15,260 nucleotides of DNA from Thermogutta sp. (GCA_012798155.1 JAAZNR010000021.1:1-15260); one strand, 5' to 3'; counted from the stretch's first letter, positions 1 through 7,463 are shown. Made by a program: numbers and translations. Notes: generated by a model from the letters alone, not told the origin.

Positions 1-424
1 CAAGGAGGGAACGTTCGGCATCCGAGTGGCCGAGACCATCCGCGTCGATACGAAAAAGGGCGGACGGATCGTCAATAGCGAGGGCAATCGCGATGCCGAG
101 GCCTGGGGCAAGCGTGCGGCCTGGGTCGATTACTCGGGCCCGGTCGCCGACTCGATCGTGGGGATCGCGGTACTCAACCATCCCACGTCCTTCCGGTTTC
201 CGACCTATTGGCACGTCCGCACGTACGGGCTGTTCGCGGCCAATCCCTTCGGGCAGCGCGACTTCGAGAGAAGACAAGGCGTGGACGGTTCGCACCGGCT
301 GGCCGAGGGCGATTCGATCGTGCTTCGGTACCGCGTGATCCTGCATCGGGGCCGAGCAGACGAGGCCGGCATCGCAGAGAGGTTCGCGCAATACGCGGCG
401 GAGGCCCCCGCGGAAATCCCGTAA
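1..424 (+). CDS. DUF6807 / PmoA-family protein, 3' part only
   Basis: The reading frame is open from base 2, so the gene begins outside the window and only its last ~140 codons are present; the in-frame GTG at 26 is probably internal. The visible part reads KEGTFGIRVAE, then NSEGNRDAEAWGKRAAWVDY, then a segment with NHPTSFRFPTYWHVR and GLFAANPFGQRDF, and ends with a strand-rich LRYRVILHRG. This pattern (an Asn-Ser-Glu-Gly turn, a WVDYSGP motif, HPTYWHVR and ANPFG) matches my memory of the C-terminal half of DUF6807, often annotated 'methane oxygenase PmoA', although those proteins are not shown to be methane monooxygenases. The biochemical role is unknown; the family is common in Planctomycetes and Bacteroidetes and often sits with carbohydrate or secreted-protein genes. 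It is unrelated to the translation cluster downstream and is separated from it by ~370 bp. No U-rich terminator follows the stop. Confidence 0.7.
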   Translation, partial: KEGTFGIRVAETIRVDTKKGGRIVNSEGNRDAEAWGKRAAWVDYSGPVADSIVGIAVLNHPTSFRFPTYWHVRTYGLFAANPFGQRDFERRQGVDGSHRLAEGDSIVLRYRVILHRGRADEAGIAERFAQYAAEAPAEIP

Positions 425-433
425 ATGATGCTG

Positions 434-481
434 CGTTTGCGATTTCCCCGACGAAGATCGTTTGCGATTTCTCTAACGAAG
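434..481. repeat. Two-copy direct repeat, 25-bp period
   Basis: Positions 434-456 and 459-481 match at 20 of 23 bases; both begin cgtttgcgattt and end acgaag, and the differences are C/T, C/T and G/A transitions. The repeat starts 10 bp after the stop codon of the upstream gene. It could be the start of a repeat dispersed in this genome. Function unknown. Confidence 0.75.
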
Positions 482-555
482 CTGCCGGAATGTTCGTGCG
501 CCGGGGCCGTCGTCCCGCCGACCGCTGCGGGCATAGATCCGGGCCTAGGCGCCGT

Positions 556-662
556 CTAGTTTTACTGCGCGGATAAGAAGCTGGGCAAACTGGGGTATGC
601 AGCTTTGTGAGTCTGCATAAGATCGGTAAGCCGGTTTTGGCGATCCTGCGCAGTAAAACTAG
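556..662. repeat. Long inverted repeat with inner hairpins
   Basis: Positions 556-570 (ctagttttactgcgc) are the exact reverse complement of 648-662. Skipping one unpaired A-T-side base (647), the pairing continues with 571-574 against 643-646, giving about 19 pairs around a 68-nt interior. Inside, 596-602 (tatgcag) pairs perfectly with 613-619 (ctgcata), and 630-632 can pair with 639-641, so the RNA or single-stranded DNA form could be a three-way junction. An alternative inner pairing, 578-583 (aagctg) with 600-605 (cagctt), excludes the first inner hairpin. It could be a small non-autonomous mobile element, a folded leader or non-coding RNA, or a bidirectional terminator-like hairpin for the gene upstream. 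No transposase or target-site duplication is evident. Confidence 0.7.
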
Positions 663-737
663 CGGAATCTCCGCCTTGAAGTGGACGACAGCCCCCCTAT
701 CTTGTGTGTATTCCCTCCTGCTCGTTTGCTGGACGCC

Positions 738-767
738 TTGCAAGGCGGGGGCGTCTTTCGATATACT
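738..767 (+). promoter_or_regulatory. Sigma70-type promoter for the tRNA-tuf operon
   Basis: TTGCAA at 738-743 and TATACT at 762-767 are separated by 18 bp. Transcription would start near 774, about 20 nt before tRNA-Thr(TGT), a short leader typical of tRNA operons. Inferred from consensus only. Confidence 0.65.
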
Positions 768-793
768 GATCGGTTCCGACGGAGACCCACTCC

Positions 794-866
794 GCTAGCG
801 TAGCTCAATTGGCAGAGCGGCTGACTTGTAATCAGCAGGTTGTGGGTTCGAGTCCCACCGTTAGCT
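794..866 (+). tRNA. tRNA-Thr (anticodon TGT)
   Basis: A complete cloverleaf can be drawn. The acceptor 794-800 (gctagcg) pairs with 859-865 (cgttagc) with one G-U; D stem gctc/gagc (803-806/815-818); anticodon stem gctga/tcagc (820-824/832-836) with loop cttgtaa; T stem gtggg/cccac with loop ttcgagt. The anticodon at 827-829 is TGT, reading ACA threonine codons. The discriminator is T866 and the CCA end is not encoded, so it must be added enzymatically. It corresponds in position to E. coli thrU. Confidence 0.97.
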
Positions 867-972
867 CTGGCATGGATCGAGCGCATGACGGGATGGGCGT
901 CGGGCGGCCTACGATCCCCTTATTTCGCCGTTTGGGCTTCGGGCCGGATCGTGGCCGCGAGATGTAACGTTT

Positions 973-1054
973 GGGGGGTTTCCCGAGCGGTCAAAGGGGT
1001 CAGACTGTAAATCTGATGGCACTGCCTTCGCAGGTTCGAATCCTGCACCCCCCA
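973..1054 (+). tRNA. tRNA-Tyr (anticodon GTA)
   Basis: Class II tRNA of 82 nt. The acceptor ggggggt (973-979) pairs with acccccc (1047-1053), with discriminator A1054. Anticodon stem tcaga/tctga (1000-1004/1012-1016) encloses loop ctgtaaa, with anticodon GTA at 1007-1009. A long variable arm occupies about 1017-1029, as expected for bacterial tRNA-Tyr, and the T arm is gcagg/cctgc around ttcgaat. CCA is not encoded. Second in the array, matching E. coli tyrU. Confidence 0.97.
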
Positions 1055-1094
1055 TTGGGATTTTGGACAGGGATTCGCCGGGGATCGGTGGAGC

Positions 1095-1124
1095 TTGACA
1101 CGCCCGCGCAAGATGGGACAATAT
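1095..1124 (+). promoter_or_regulatory. Internal promoter before tRNA-Gly
   Basis: A perfect TTGACA (1095-1100) is followed after 18 bp by CAATAT (1119-1124). Transcription would start near 1131 and run ~84 nt before tRNA-Gly. This would let tRNA-Gly, tRNA-Thr(GGT) and tuf be expressed independently of the first two tRNAs. Consensus match only. Confidence 0.55.
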
Positions 1125-1214
1125 GCGCTTTTCCCGTTCGAGGGAGTGGGAGTCGCGGCGTCTTCCCGTCGAGCCGACGTCGGGGCGGGGCGGAAGGGAC
1201 TTCCTCCAGGCCGG

Positions 1215-1285
1215 GCGGGTGTAGCTCAACGGTAGAGCAGTAGCCTTCCAAGCTATTGACGGGGGTTCGACTCCCCTCACCCGCT
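1215..1285 (+). tRNA. tRNA-Gly (anticodon TCC)
   Basis: Acceptor gcgggtg (1215-1221) pairs with cacccgc (1278-1284), discriminator T1285. D stem gctc/gagc; anticodon stem gtagc/gctat (1240-1244/1252-1256) with loop cttccaa and anticodon TCC at 1247-1249, reading GGA/GGG. T stem ggggg/cccct contains one G-U. CCA is not encoded. Third in the array, matching E. coli glyT. Confidence 0.97.
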
Positions 1286-1339
1286 CCTTCCGGCGGTTCG
1301 TTTTTTCGAGCCGTATGCCGTGAGTTCGCGGGGGACCGA

Positions 1340-1389
1340 GGGGGCGCAAAATCGGGGGCGCAAAAATCAAGGGCGGGGGCACAAAAATC
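1340..1389. repeat. Three short G-tract/A-tract repeats
   Basis: Three near-identical units of the form gggggcgcaaaaatc lie at 1340-1353 (one A fewer), 1354-1368 and 1375-1389 (g to a in the middle). The first two abut; the third follows after 6 bp. They lie between tRNA-Gly and tRNA-Thr(GGT). Likely local slippage duplication or a small binding-site cluster; function unknown. Confidence 0.7.
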
Positions 1390-1461
1390 GACGGCGTGAA
1401 CCGGTGACGCCGAGAGGGAACCGCTCGCCGGGCGATGCCGGTTGGGGTGAAGGGATCGGTC

Positions 1462-1534
<73 letters not shown>

Positions 1535-1616
1535 CTTGGACTCGGTAGGCCGGCCGGCAGCGAGCCAGGCAGCATCAAAGTATCCGCTTTATCTACAGCA
1601 CGGAGACTTAGGACGA

Positions 1617-2816
<1,200 letters not shown>

Positions 2817-2864
2817 CGGCGACGGCCGCCGCGGAATCCGACGGCCGCTCGATGCAGCCGAACT

Positions 2865-2883
2865 CGCCTTGACGAACAAGGCG
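2865..2883 (+). other. Intercistronic hairpin after tuf
   Basis: cgccttg (2865-2871) pairs perfectly with caaggcg (2877-2883) around a 5-nt loop, 49 bp past the tuf stop. No T-run follows, so it looks like an mRNA-stabilising or processing hairpin rather than an intrinsic terminator. It overlaps the candidate promoter at 2869-2898. Confidence 0.45.
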
Positions 2884-2898
2884 TCGCGCCATCACAAT
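2869..2898 (+). promoter_or_regulatory. Possible promoter for tRNA-Trp/secE
   Basis: TTGACG (2869-2874), 18 bp, CACAAT (2893-2898). A start near 2905 would precede tRNA-Trp by ~60 nt. The -10 is poor, and read-through from tuf is an alternative. Confidence 0.3.
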
Positions 2899-2963
2899 GA
2901 AGTACCCGGATGGAAGGCGAGGAATCATTCGCGATCAGCCGGGCAAGCCCCGGAATTGCGGGT

Positions 2964-3036
2964 AGGGGTGTAGCTCAATTGGTAGAGCACTGGTCTCCAA
3001 AACCAGCGGTTGGGAGTTCGAGTCTCTCCGCCCCTG
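2964..3036 (+). tRNA. tRNA-Trp (anticodon CCA)
   Basis: Acceptor aggggtg (2964-2970) pairs with cgcccct (3029-3035) with one T-G, discriminator G3036 as expected for bacterial tRNA-Trp. Anticodon stem ctggt/accag (2990-2994/3002-3006) with loop ctccaaa and anticodon CCA at 2997-2999. T stem gggag/ctctc. CCA end not encoded. Its position between tuf and secE is widespread in bacteria. Confidence 0.97.
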
Positions 3037-3108
3037 TTGGCCGTCGGACCGGGACGGTTGCCGATCAAGGGCGTACGGTCCTCTGAATTCGTGGCGAGTT
3101 GCCCTCTC

Positions 3109-3555
3109 ATGCTTCAGGTCGCCAGCAATCGAAAGAATTCCGGCGTGAACGCCCTATTCCAAGAACTGTTCCGCACGACGCTCTACAAGAGGAATCAGGG
3201 GCGCGTTGTCCGGCAGGGTACGTTCGCCGCGATCGTGGTGATCGTCGTTTTCGGGGCCTGGCGGCTGGGGCTGACGGCGGGCATGTGGGGCCTGGCCCTG
3301 GAATGGCAGCTCGGTCTGCCGGCCGTGCTGATCGCGGCGGGAGCTTGGATCGCGTTCCGCCTGATAAACGTCCCCGAGGTCGCGGATTTCCTGATCTCCG
3401 TGGAAGCCGAGATGCGGAAAGTGTCGTGGCCGAAAAGGAGCGAGCTGATTCGCGGCTGCGTCGTGGTGCTGGTGGTCATTTTCAGCCTGGCCCTGATTTT
3501 GACCGTTTACGATTTGTTTTGGCGAAGCTTCTTCGGGTGGCTCAACATCTACTGA
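3109..3555 (+). CDS. secE: Preprotein translocase subunit SecE (148 aa)
   Basis: Inner-membrane subunit that clamps SecY in the SecYEG protein-conducting channel. Three hydrophobic segments are seen: about 38-58, about 69-85 and about 116-136. Before the last one is the amphipathic hallmark helix (about 90-108) with the conserved run EMRKVSWPKRSEL, equivalent to the E. coli EARKVIWPTR motif. The three-helix form resembles E. coli (127 aa) rather than the short one-helix SecE of many Gram-positives; there is an extra basic cytosolic N-terminus of ~35 residues. I chose ATG 3109; the open frame extends back into the tRNA, which rules out the most upstream starts, while GTG 3145 (MNALFQELF..., with gaaagaa upstream) is a credible alternative giving 136 aa. 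A gap of 72 bp separates it from tRNA-Trp. Confidence 0.92.
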   Translation: MLQVASNRKNSGVNALFQELFRTTLYKRNQGRVVRQGTFAAIVVIVVFGAWRLGLTAGMWGLALEWQLGLPAVLIAAGAWIAFRLINVPEVADFLISVEAEMRKVSWPKRSELIRGCVVVLVVIFSLALILTVYDLFWRSFFGWLNIY

Positions 3556-3645
3556 CCGCCCGGCGGCGGGCAAGGCCGATAGGCGGCGATCGCCGGCCCG
3601 GTCGTTCACCGCGGATGAGGTCGAGGGAATATGCGGCGGCGGGGT

Positions 3646-3674
3646 TTGCGGGAGGCTTCGCCACCCGTTATAAT
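3646..3674 (+). promoter_or_regulatory. Promoter before nusG
   Basis: TTGCGG (3646-3651) and a perfect TATAAT (3669-3674) with 17-bp spacing. The start would fall near 3681, leaving a ~108-nt leader before nusG. Early in that leader, 3697-3704 pairs with 3711-3718 (8 bp including G-U pairs, loop ccctct), a possible stabilising or regulatory hairpin. This promoter would separate nusG-rplKAJL-rpoBC transcription from secE. Confidence 0.6.
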
Positions 3675-3788
3675 ACACGATTCCCCGCCTGATTCCGGTC
3701 GATCCCCTCTGATCGGCTTGCCGTGCGAAAGCAAGTGCCCTGGATTCGGTTCGCGGGCGATTTGGACTCGAGAGGTTGATTGGATTTC

Positions 3789-4547
3789 ATGACCGTGGAC
3801 CCCGAAAACCCGTCCAACCTGCAAGGAAATGAGCCTCAGGCGGATCCGGTGCCGGGGTCCGGCAACGAGGCCGAATCGCCGTCGCGGTCAGGCGCGGGCG
3901 GCGGGACAGGCGGAGAGGCGATCGGGAAAAGCTCGGCCACACAAAGTCCGGAGCAAGGTCCGATGCCGGAATCGGCGGCCGAAGACCGGGCCGGCGACGA
4001 TGACATGCCTCCCAAGGAATGGTACATCCTCAAGGTTCAAACCAACCGAGAGGATACCATTCGCGAGGCTTTGTTGCGGAGGATCAAGGTCGCCGGAATG
4101 GAGAGGTTCTTCGGCGACATCATCGTCCCGGTCGAAAAAGTGACGGAGTTCAAGGGCGGGCGAAAGAAGGTCCTTCGCCGCAAGCTCTATCCCGGCTATA
4201 TCGTGGTGCAGATGTCTCTCACGGAAGATGCGTGGTTCCTGGTGCGTGAGACGCCGGGCATCGGAGACTTCACCGGGGCGATCGGGCGGCCGACGCCCAT
4301 GCTGCCGCATGAGGTCAGCCGCATCCTCGCCAAGGCGGCGGAGGAAAAGGCGCAAGAGGCGCCCCGTTTGAAAATTGGTTGTAACGTCGGGGACCGGGTA
4401 AAAATCAACGACGGCCCGTTCGCGACCTTCGAGGGCGAGGTCTCGTCGATCGATGAGGCCAACGGGCGGGTAACCGTGGTAATCAGCATCTTCGGGCGAA
4501 GCACGCCCGTGGTGTTGGAGTATTGGCAGGTCGAGCAGATCGCCTAG
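3789..4547 (+). CDS. nusG: Transcription antitermination/elongation factor NusG, with long acidic N-terminal tail
   Basis: NusG binds the RNA polymerase clamp and links it to Rho or to the ribosome. From ATG 3789 it is 252 aa, against ~180 in E. coli. The NGN domain begins at about residue 77 (EWYILKVQTNRE) and carries the conserved KLYPGYIVVQM strand and TPGIGDFTG loop. The KOW domain occupies about 200-252 (GDRVKINDGPFATFEGEVSSI at its start, then VTVVISIFGRSTPVVLEYWQVE). Residues 1-76 are low-complexity, rich in Gly, Ser, Glu, Pro and Asp, and predicted by eye to be disordered. A TTG at 3780, closer to the gagagg at 3770-3775, would add three residues; a GTG at 3795 would remove two. It is followed after 108 bp by rplK, the usual neighbour. 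Confidence 0.95.
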   Translation: MTVDPENPSNLQGNEPQADPVPGSGNEAESPSRSGAGGGTGGEAIGKSSATQSPEQGPMPESAAEDRAGDDDMPPKEWYILKVQTNREDTIREALLRRIKVAGMERFFGDIIVPVEKVTEFKGGRKKVLRRKLYPGYIVVQMSLTEDAWFLVRETPGIGDFTGAIGRPTPMLPHEVSRILAKAAEEKAQEAPRLKIGCNVGDRVKINDGPFATFEGEVSSIDEANGRVTVVISIFGRSTPVVLEYWQVEQIA

Positions 4548-4655
4548 GCGCGGCGGCGAGCGGACGTCACGGGCGGGACGCGGGCGGAATGCGGCGCAAG
4601 CCCGATCGCCGAAGCATCGAATCGCGAGCCTTGGGAATACGACTGGGACGCTAGA

Positions 4656-5081
4656 ATGGCTAAGCAGTTGGTGGGTGTGGCGAAATTCCATGTGCCCGGC
4701 GGGCAAGCGACTCCCGCTCCGCCCGTGGGTACTTCGCTCGGTCGCTTCGGGATCAACCTCGGGCAATTCGTTCAGCAATTCAACGAGCGGACTCGGCAGC
4801 ACCTGGGCATGCGGATTCCCGTCGTGGTGCGGGTCTATAACGACCGCAGTTTCGAAATGGAGACCAAGAGTCCGGTCGCCGCGGACCTGTTGAAGCAGGC
4901 GGCGGGGATCGCGAAAGGCGCGTCGAATCCGCCCAAGGAGAAGGTCGGGAAGGTGACCCGCGCTCAACTCGAGGAAATCGCCAAGGCCAAGATGGCGGAC
5001 CTCAATGCCCGAGACATGGAACACGCCCGCCGAATTCTGGAAGGCAGCGCCCGGAGCATGGGATTGGATGTAGTCGATTGA
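4656..5081 (+). CDS. rplK: 50S ribosomal protein L11 (141 aa)
   Basis: L11 binds 23S rRNA helices 43/44 at the GTPase-associated centre and is needed for RelA activation and factor binding. The length (141 aa) matches E. coli L11 (142). The N-terminal domain shows the proline-rich PGGQATPAPPVG linker and FGINLGQFVQQFN; the usual PxLGxxGxNI motif is varied here as TSLGRFGIN. The C-terminal rRNA-binding domain has VGKVTRAQLEEIAKAKMADLNA and the end motif ARRILEGSARSMGLDV. The ATG at 4656 gives the standard MAKQLVGVAKFHVPGGQA start; the ribosome binding site is weak (ggga about 12 nt upstream). Its stop codon lies inside a 20-bp tandem repeat. Confidence 0.98.
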   Translation: MAKQLVGVAKFHVPGGQATPAPPVGTSLGRFGINLGQFVQQFNERTRQHLGMRIPVVVRVYNDRSFEMETKSPVAADLLKQAAGIAKGASNPPKEKVGKVTRAQLEEIAKAKMADLNARDMEHARRILEGSARSMGLDVVD

Positions 5082-5126
5082 CCTTGGGTTACGCGGGTTG
5101 ACCTAGGGTTACGTGGGTTACGCCGG
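5078..5126. repeat. 20-bp tandem repeat over the rplK stop codon
   Basis: Positions 5078-5097 and 5098-5117 match at 18 of 20 bases (ttgacc[t/a][t/a]... gggttacg pattern), and a truncated third unit (ttacgcc) follows. The first unit supplies the rplK TGA stop at 5079-5081. gggttacg occurs three times in 40 bp. Likely slippage-derived; a role in the rplK-rplA spacer is not evident. Confidence 0.7.
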
Positions 5127-5268
5127 TGTTGCGAGCTGAACGCCGCCGGCCCGAAGCATACGTATCAATCCCGTCGGTGTCCGAATTGACGTTCTATGAC
5201 CGCCAAGCGAGGTTGAGTTGCCGGAGCAACCGTCGCCGGTGCGGGAGAGCCTGAAGGGTTCGCGAAAT

Positions 5269-5949
5269 ATGGTGAGACTTGCCAAATCGTACAAGGCGAT
5301 GGCGGAGAAGGTGCCGGGCAAGACCCCGCTGCCTCTGCCGGAGGCCGTCAAGCTCCTCAAGTCCTTTGACAACCGCAAGTTCGAGCAGACGGTCGAGGTC
5401 GCGATTCGCACGGGCATCGATCCCCGGCAGGCCGATCAGATCGTCCGCGGGTCGGTGGTCTTGCCCCACGGGTTGGGCAAGGCCGTTCGCGTGGTCGTGT
5501 TCGCCAAGGGAGATCGCGCGGACGAGGCCAAGGCGGCGGGTGCCGATGAGGTCGGCGGGCCGGAGTTGGCCGAGAAGATCAAGGCGGGCTGGCTCGACTT
5601 CGACGTTTGCATCGCCGCGCCCGACATGATGGGCGTCGTCGGCCCCCTGGGCAAGGTTTTGGGGCCTCGCGGGTTGATGCCGTCGCCCAGGGCGGGAACC
5701 GTTACCCCGGACGTCGGCAAGGCCGTTCGGGAGTACAAGGCCGGGAAGGTGGAGTTCCGCAATGATTCGGGCGGCAATATCCACGCCCCGGTGGGAAAGA
5801 TCCGTTTCGACGACCAAAAGCTGATTGAAAACATCCGAGCGTTCATCGACCATGTAATAAGTTTGAAGCCGGCGGCCGTCAAAGGGCAATACATCCGGGG
5901 AATTACGATCTCGGCTACCATGAGTCCCGGCATTCGCGTCGGCATTTGA
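5269..5949 (+). CDS. rplA: 50S ribosomal protein L1 (226 aa)
   Basis: L1 forms the mobile stalk near the E site and, in many bacteria, represses its own rplK-rplA mRNA. Recognised from [21 protein letters not shown], then [20 protein letters not shown], the domain II signature [24 protein letters not shown] (split here by my reading into [11 protein letters not shown] and TVTPDV), [19 protein letters not shown], and a terminal [20 protein letters not shown]. Length 226 against 234 in E. coli. I chose ATG 5269, 10 nt after aaggg (5254-5258); the frame extends upstream to a TTG at 5218, which would add 17 residues not typical of L1. The C-terminus stops right after the TMSPGI strand, lacking the usual last few residues. 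Confidence 0.97.
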   Translation: MVRLAKSYKAMAEKVPGKTPLPLPEAVKLLKSFDNRKFEQTVEVAIRTGIDPRQADQIVRGSVVLPHGLGKAVRVVVFAKGDRADEAKAAGADEVGGPELAEKIKAGWLDFDVCIAAPDMMGVVGPLGKVLGPRGLMPSPRAGTVTPDVGKAVREYKAGKVEFRNDSGGNIHAPVGKIRFDDQKLIENIRAFIDHVISLKPAAVKGQYIRGITISATMSPGIRVGI

Positions 5950-6063
5950 CGCCGATCAACGTCGTTTTGGGAGTCGGGATCGACTTTCCGGGCATGAGGG
6001 GTTCGACGCGATTCGCGAGCGGGCGGCCGAAGACACAATTCAAGGCGTGGGACTTCCGTCACC

Positions 6064-6651
6064 ATGAGCAAGTTTGTCAAGCAGCAGATCACCGATTTTT
6101 ACCGCCGTAAATTGGACGGCGTGGACGCCGCGGTCCTGGTCAACGTGATCGGTCTGAATGGACCGAAGACGACGCGATTGCGGCGGGAATTGGCGGAAAA
6201 GAACATCCGCGTGATGGTCGTCAAGAACACCTTGGCCCGGCGAGCCTTGACCGGCACGCCGCTCGAGGCGGCCTTCACGGAGGCGGCGGGGCCGACCGCC
6301 ATTTGCTGGGGCGGCACCGACATCGTGGCCTTGGCCAAGGAGGTGATGCGGCTGGCCGAGGATGAAACCTTCTCCCCCTTCGCGCCCAAAGGCGGCGTGA
6401 TGGAGGGGGAGCGGCTCACCGCCGAGCAGGTCAAGGAGATCAGCAACTGGCCGTCGCGCGAGGAAGTGCTGGCGAAGATCGCGGGTCAAATCCTGGCTCC
6501 GGCGGCGAATTTGAGTGCCCTGATCGGGGCGGTCGGGCAGACCCTGGCGGGCCAGATCGAACAGATTGCGGAAAAGGATGCGGAAACGGAGTCGCCGGCC
6601 GAGCAGGCGGCTTCCACGGGAAGCGAGGGCGAGGCGGCGGCCCCGGCATGA
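6064..6651 (+). CDS. rplJ: 50S ribosomal protein L10 (195 aa)
   Basis: L10 anchors the L7/L12 dimers to 23S rRNA at the base of the stalk. The N-terminal rRNA-binding domain is seen in [19 protein letters not shown], then [32 protein letters not shown] at about 32-63 and the [18 protein letters not shown] strand-helix. The C-terminal helix that holds L12 dimers lies about 140-165, with repeating [22 protein letters not shown] 25-residue tail rich in Glu, Ala and Ser follows. Typical length is 165-180, so the tail accounts for the excess. Start at ATG 6064; no strong Shine-Dalgarno is visible. In E. coli, L10-L12 bind the rplJ leader; here the 114-nt rplA-rplJ spacer would be the place, but I cannot demonstrate the fold. 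Confidence 0.97.
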   Translation: MSKFVKQQITDFYRRKLDGVDAAVLVNVIGLNGPKTTRLRRELAEKNIRVMVVKNTLARRALTGTPLEAAFTEAAGPTAICWGGTDIVALAKEVMRLAEDETFSPFAPKGGVMEGERLTAEQVKEISNWPSREEVLAKIAGQILAPAANLSALIGAVGQTLAGQIEQIAEKDAETESPAEQAASTGSEGEAAAPA

Positions 6652-6792
6652 CGGCGGCTCGTCGCGGCGAACCGGAAGGGACCTCCGAACGCCGCTTGGC
6701 GTCAGCGTATTCGGCGAAACTTCGAGCGAGGGGGGAAGGCCGCCCGGCGCTCAAGCGAATGAGGGTTTTTCGAGGAAAGGATCGGATCTATC

Positions 6793-7212
6793 ATGGCAAG
6801 TGACGTTGCGGTTCGTGAGTTCAGCCCCAAGGCCAAGGACTTGGGCGAGCAAATCCTGAGCCTCACCCTGAAAGAGGCGAAGGAATTGACCGACTACTTG
6901 GAACAGGTGGGCGGAATCAAGCCGGCCGCCGGCGGGGTGGTGATGGCCGCCATGCCGGGAGCGGGCGATGCCGGAGGCCAAGCCGCCGCCCAGGAAAAGA
7001 CCGAGTTCGACGTCGTCCTGGAAAACTTCGGCGCCAACAAGCTGAAGGTCATCACGGCGGTTCGCGCGCTGATCCCGGGGATCAGCTTGGCCGACGCCAA
7101 GAAGCTGGTCGAGAGCGCTCCCTCCAAAATCAAGGAAGGTGTCAGCAAGGAAGAGGCCGAAAAGGCCAAGGCGGCCCTGGAAAAAGAAGGCGCCACCGTC
7201 GCCGTCAAGTGA
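6793..7212 (+). CDS. rplL: 50S ribosomal protein L7/L12 (139 aa)
   Basis: Stalk protein that recruits translational GTPases, present as dimers on L10. The N-terminal dimerisation helices span about 12-40 ([25 protein letters not shown]), then an Ala/Gly/Pro-rich hinge at about 41-66, then the C-terminal domain starting [20 protein letters not shown] with the factor-binding helix [12 protein letters not shown] and the end [20 protein letters not shown]. At 139 aa it is longer than E. coli L12 (121), mostly from the N-terminal extension and a longer hinge. A purine-rich gaggaaagg lies about 12 nt before the ATG. A 251-bp spacer with a strong hairpin separates it from rpoB. Confidence 0.98.
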   Translation: MASDVAVREFSPKAKDLGEQILSLTLKEAKELTDYLEQVGGIKPAAGGVVMAAMPGAGDAGGQAAAQEKTEFDVVLENFGANKLKVITAVRALIPGISLADAKKLVESAPSKIKEGVSKEEAEKAKAALEKEGATVAVK

Positions 7213-7361
7213 GCGATGGAAGGGGCGGCCGGCTGTTTCAGCTTGCGTGCACGTCCGCAATCGGGGCATCAGAGGTTAGCGCGTCTTTCTTTTTCGGATA
7301 TGCCAACGGATGCGCGTTGACTCGATTTCGAGCGGGAGCCTGGTATTCGTGACGAGTCTGG

Positions 7362-7416
7362 GCCGATTGTTGCTTTTTGCGCCCGGCGGGTCGTAAAGCG
7401 GCAATCGGCGCCGGGC
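7362..7416 (+). promoter_or_regulatory. rplL-rpoB leader hairpin with a competing fold
   Basis: Positions 7362-7376 (gccgattgttgcttt) pair with 7395-7409 in a 15-bp stem with two G-U pairs and an 18-nt loop. Loop bases 7381-7388 (gcccggcg) are also the exact complement of 7409-7416 (cgccgggc), so a second helix can form; it shares base 7409 and is sterically hard to combine with the first. A T-rich stretch (tcgttctttgtttc) follows at 7417-7430. In E. coli the rplL-rpoB spacer holds an attenuator and an RNase III site; an equivalent role here is inference. Confidence 0.6.
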
Positions 7417-7463
7417 TCGTTCTTTGTTTCTTGCCTCTGCGCATTTGGGAGGATGAGGTCTCA

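Larger units (their letters stand above)
425..793. other. Non-coding interval with repeats and a promoter
   Basis: No convincing gene lies between the DUF6807 stop and the first tRNA. The stretch holds a two-copy direct repeat (434-481), a long inverted repeat (556-662) and a promoter (738-767). A 63-codon frame at 607-798 crosses the inverted repeat and the promoter and enters the tRNA, so I do not treat it as a gene. Confidence 0.7.

Noticed and set aside
556..662. Integron attC site or insertion sequence ends
   Set aside because: No GTTRRRY/RYYYAAC cores, no integrase or transposase, no visible target-site duplication.
607..798. Small + strand frame of 63 codons before the tRNAs
   Set aside because: It overlaps the inverted repeat, the tRNA promoter and the first bases of tRNA-Thr, and has no Shine-Dalgarno.
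973..1054. tRNA-Leu or tRNA-Ser because of the long variable arm
   Set aside because: The anticodon is GTA with a normal 7-base loop, so it is tRNA-Tyr, also class II in bacteria.
1340..1389. CRISPR-like short repeats
   Set aside because: Only three units, 14-15 bp, with spacing of 0 and 6 bp; no spacers of normal length and no cas genes.
2865..2883. Rho-independent terminator after tuf
   Set aside because: The hairpin is fair but no T-run follows; I kept it only as an intercistronic hairpin.
7362..7416. H-type pseudoknot in the rplL-rpoB spacer
   Set aside because: The linker over the 15-bp stem would be zero nucleotides, which is sterically implausible; mutually exclusive helices are more likely.
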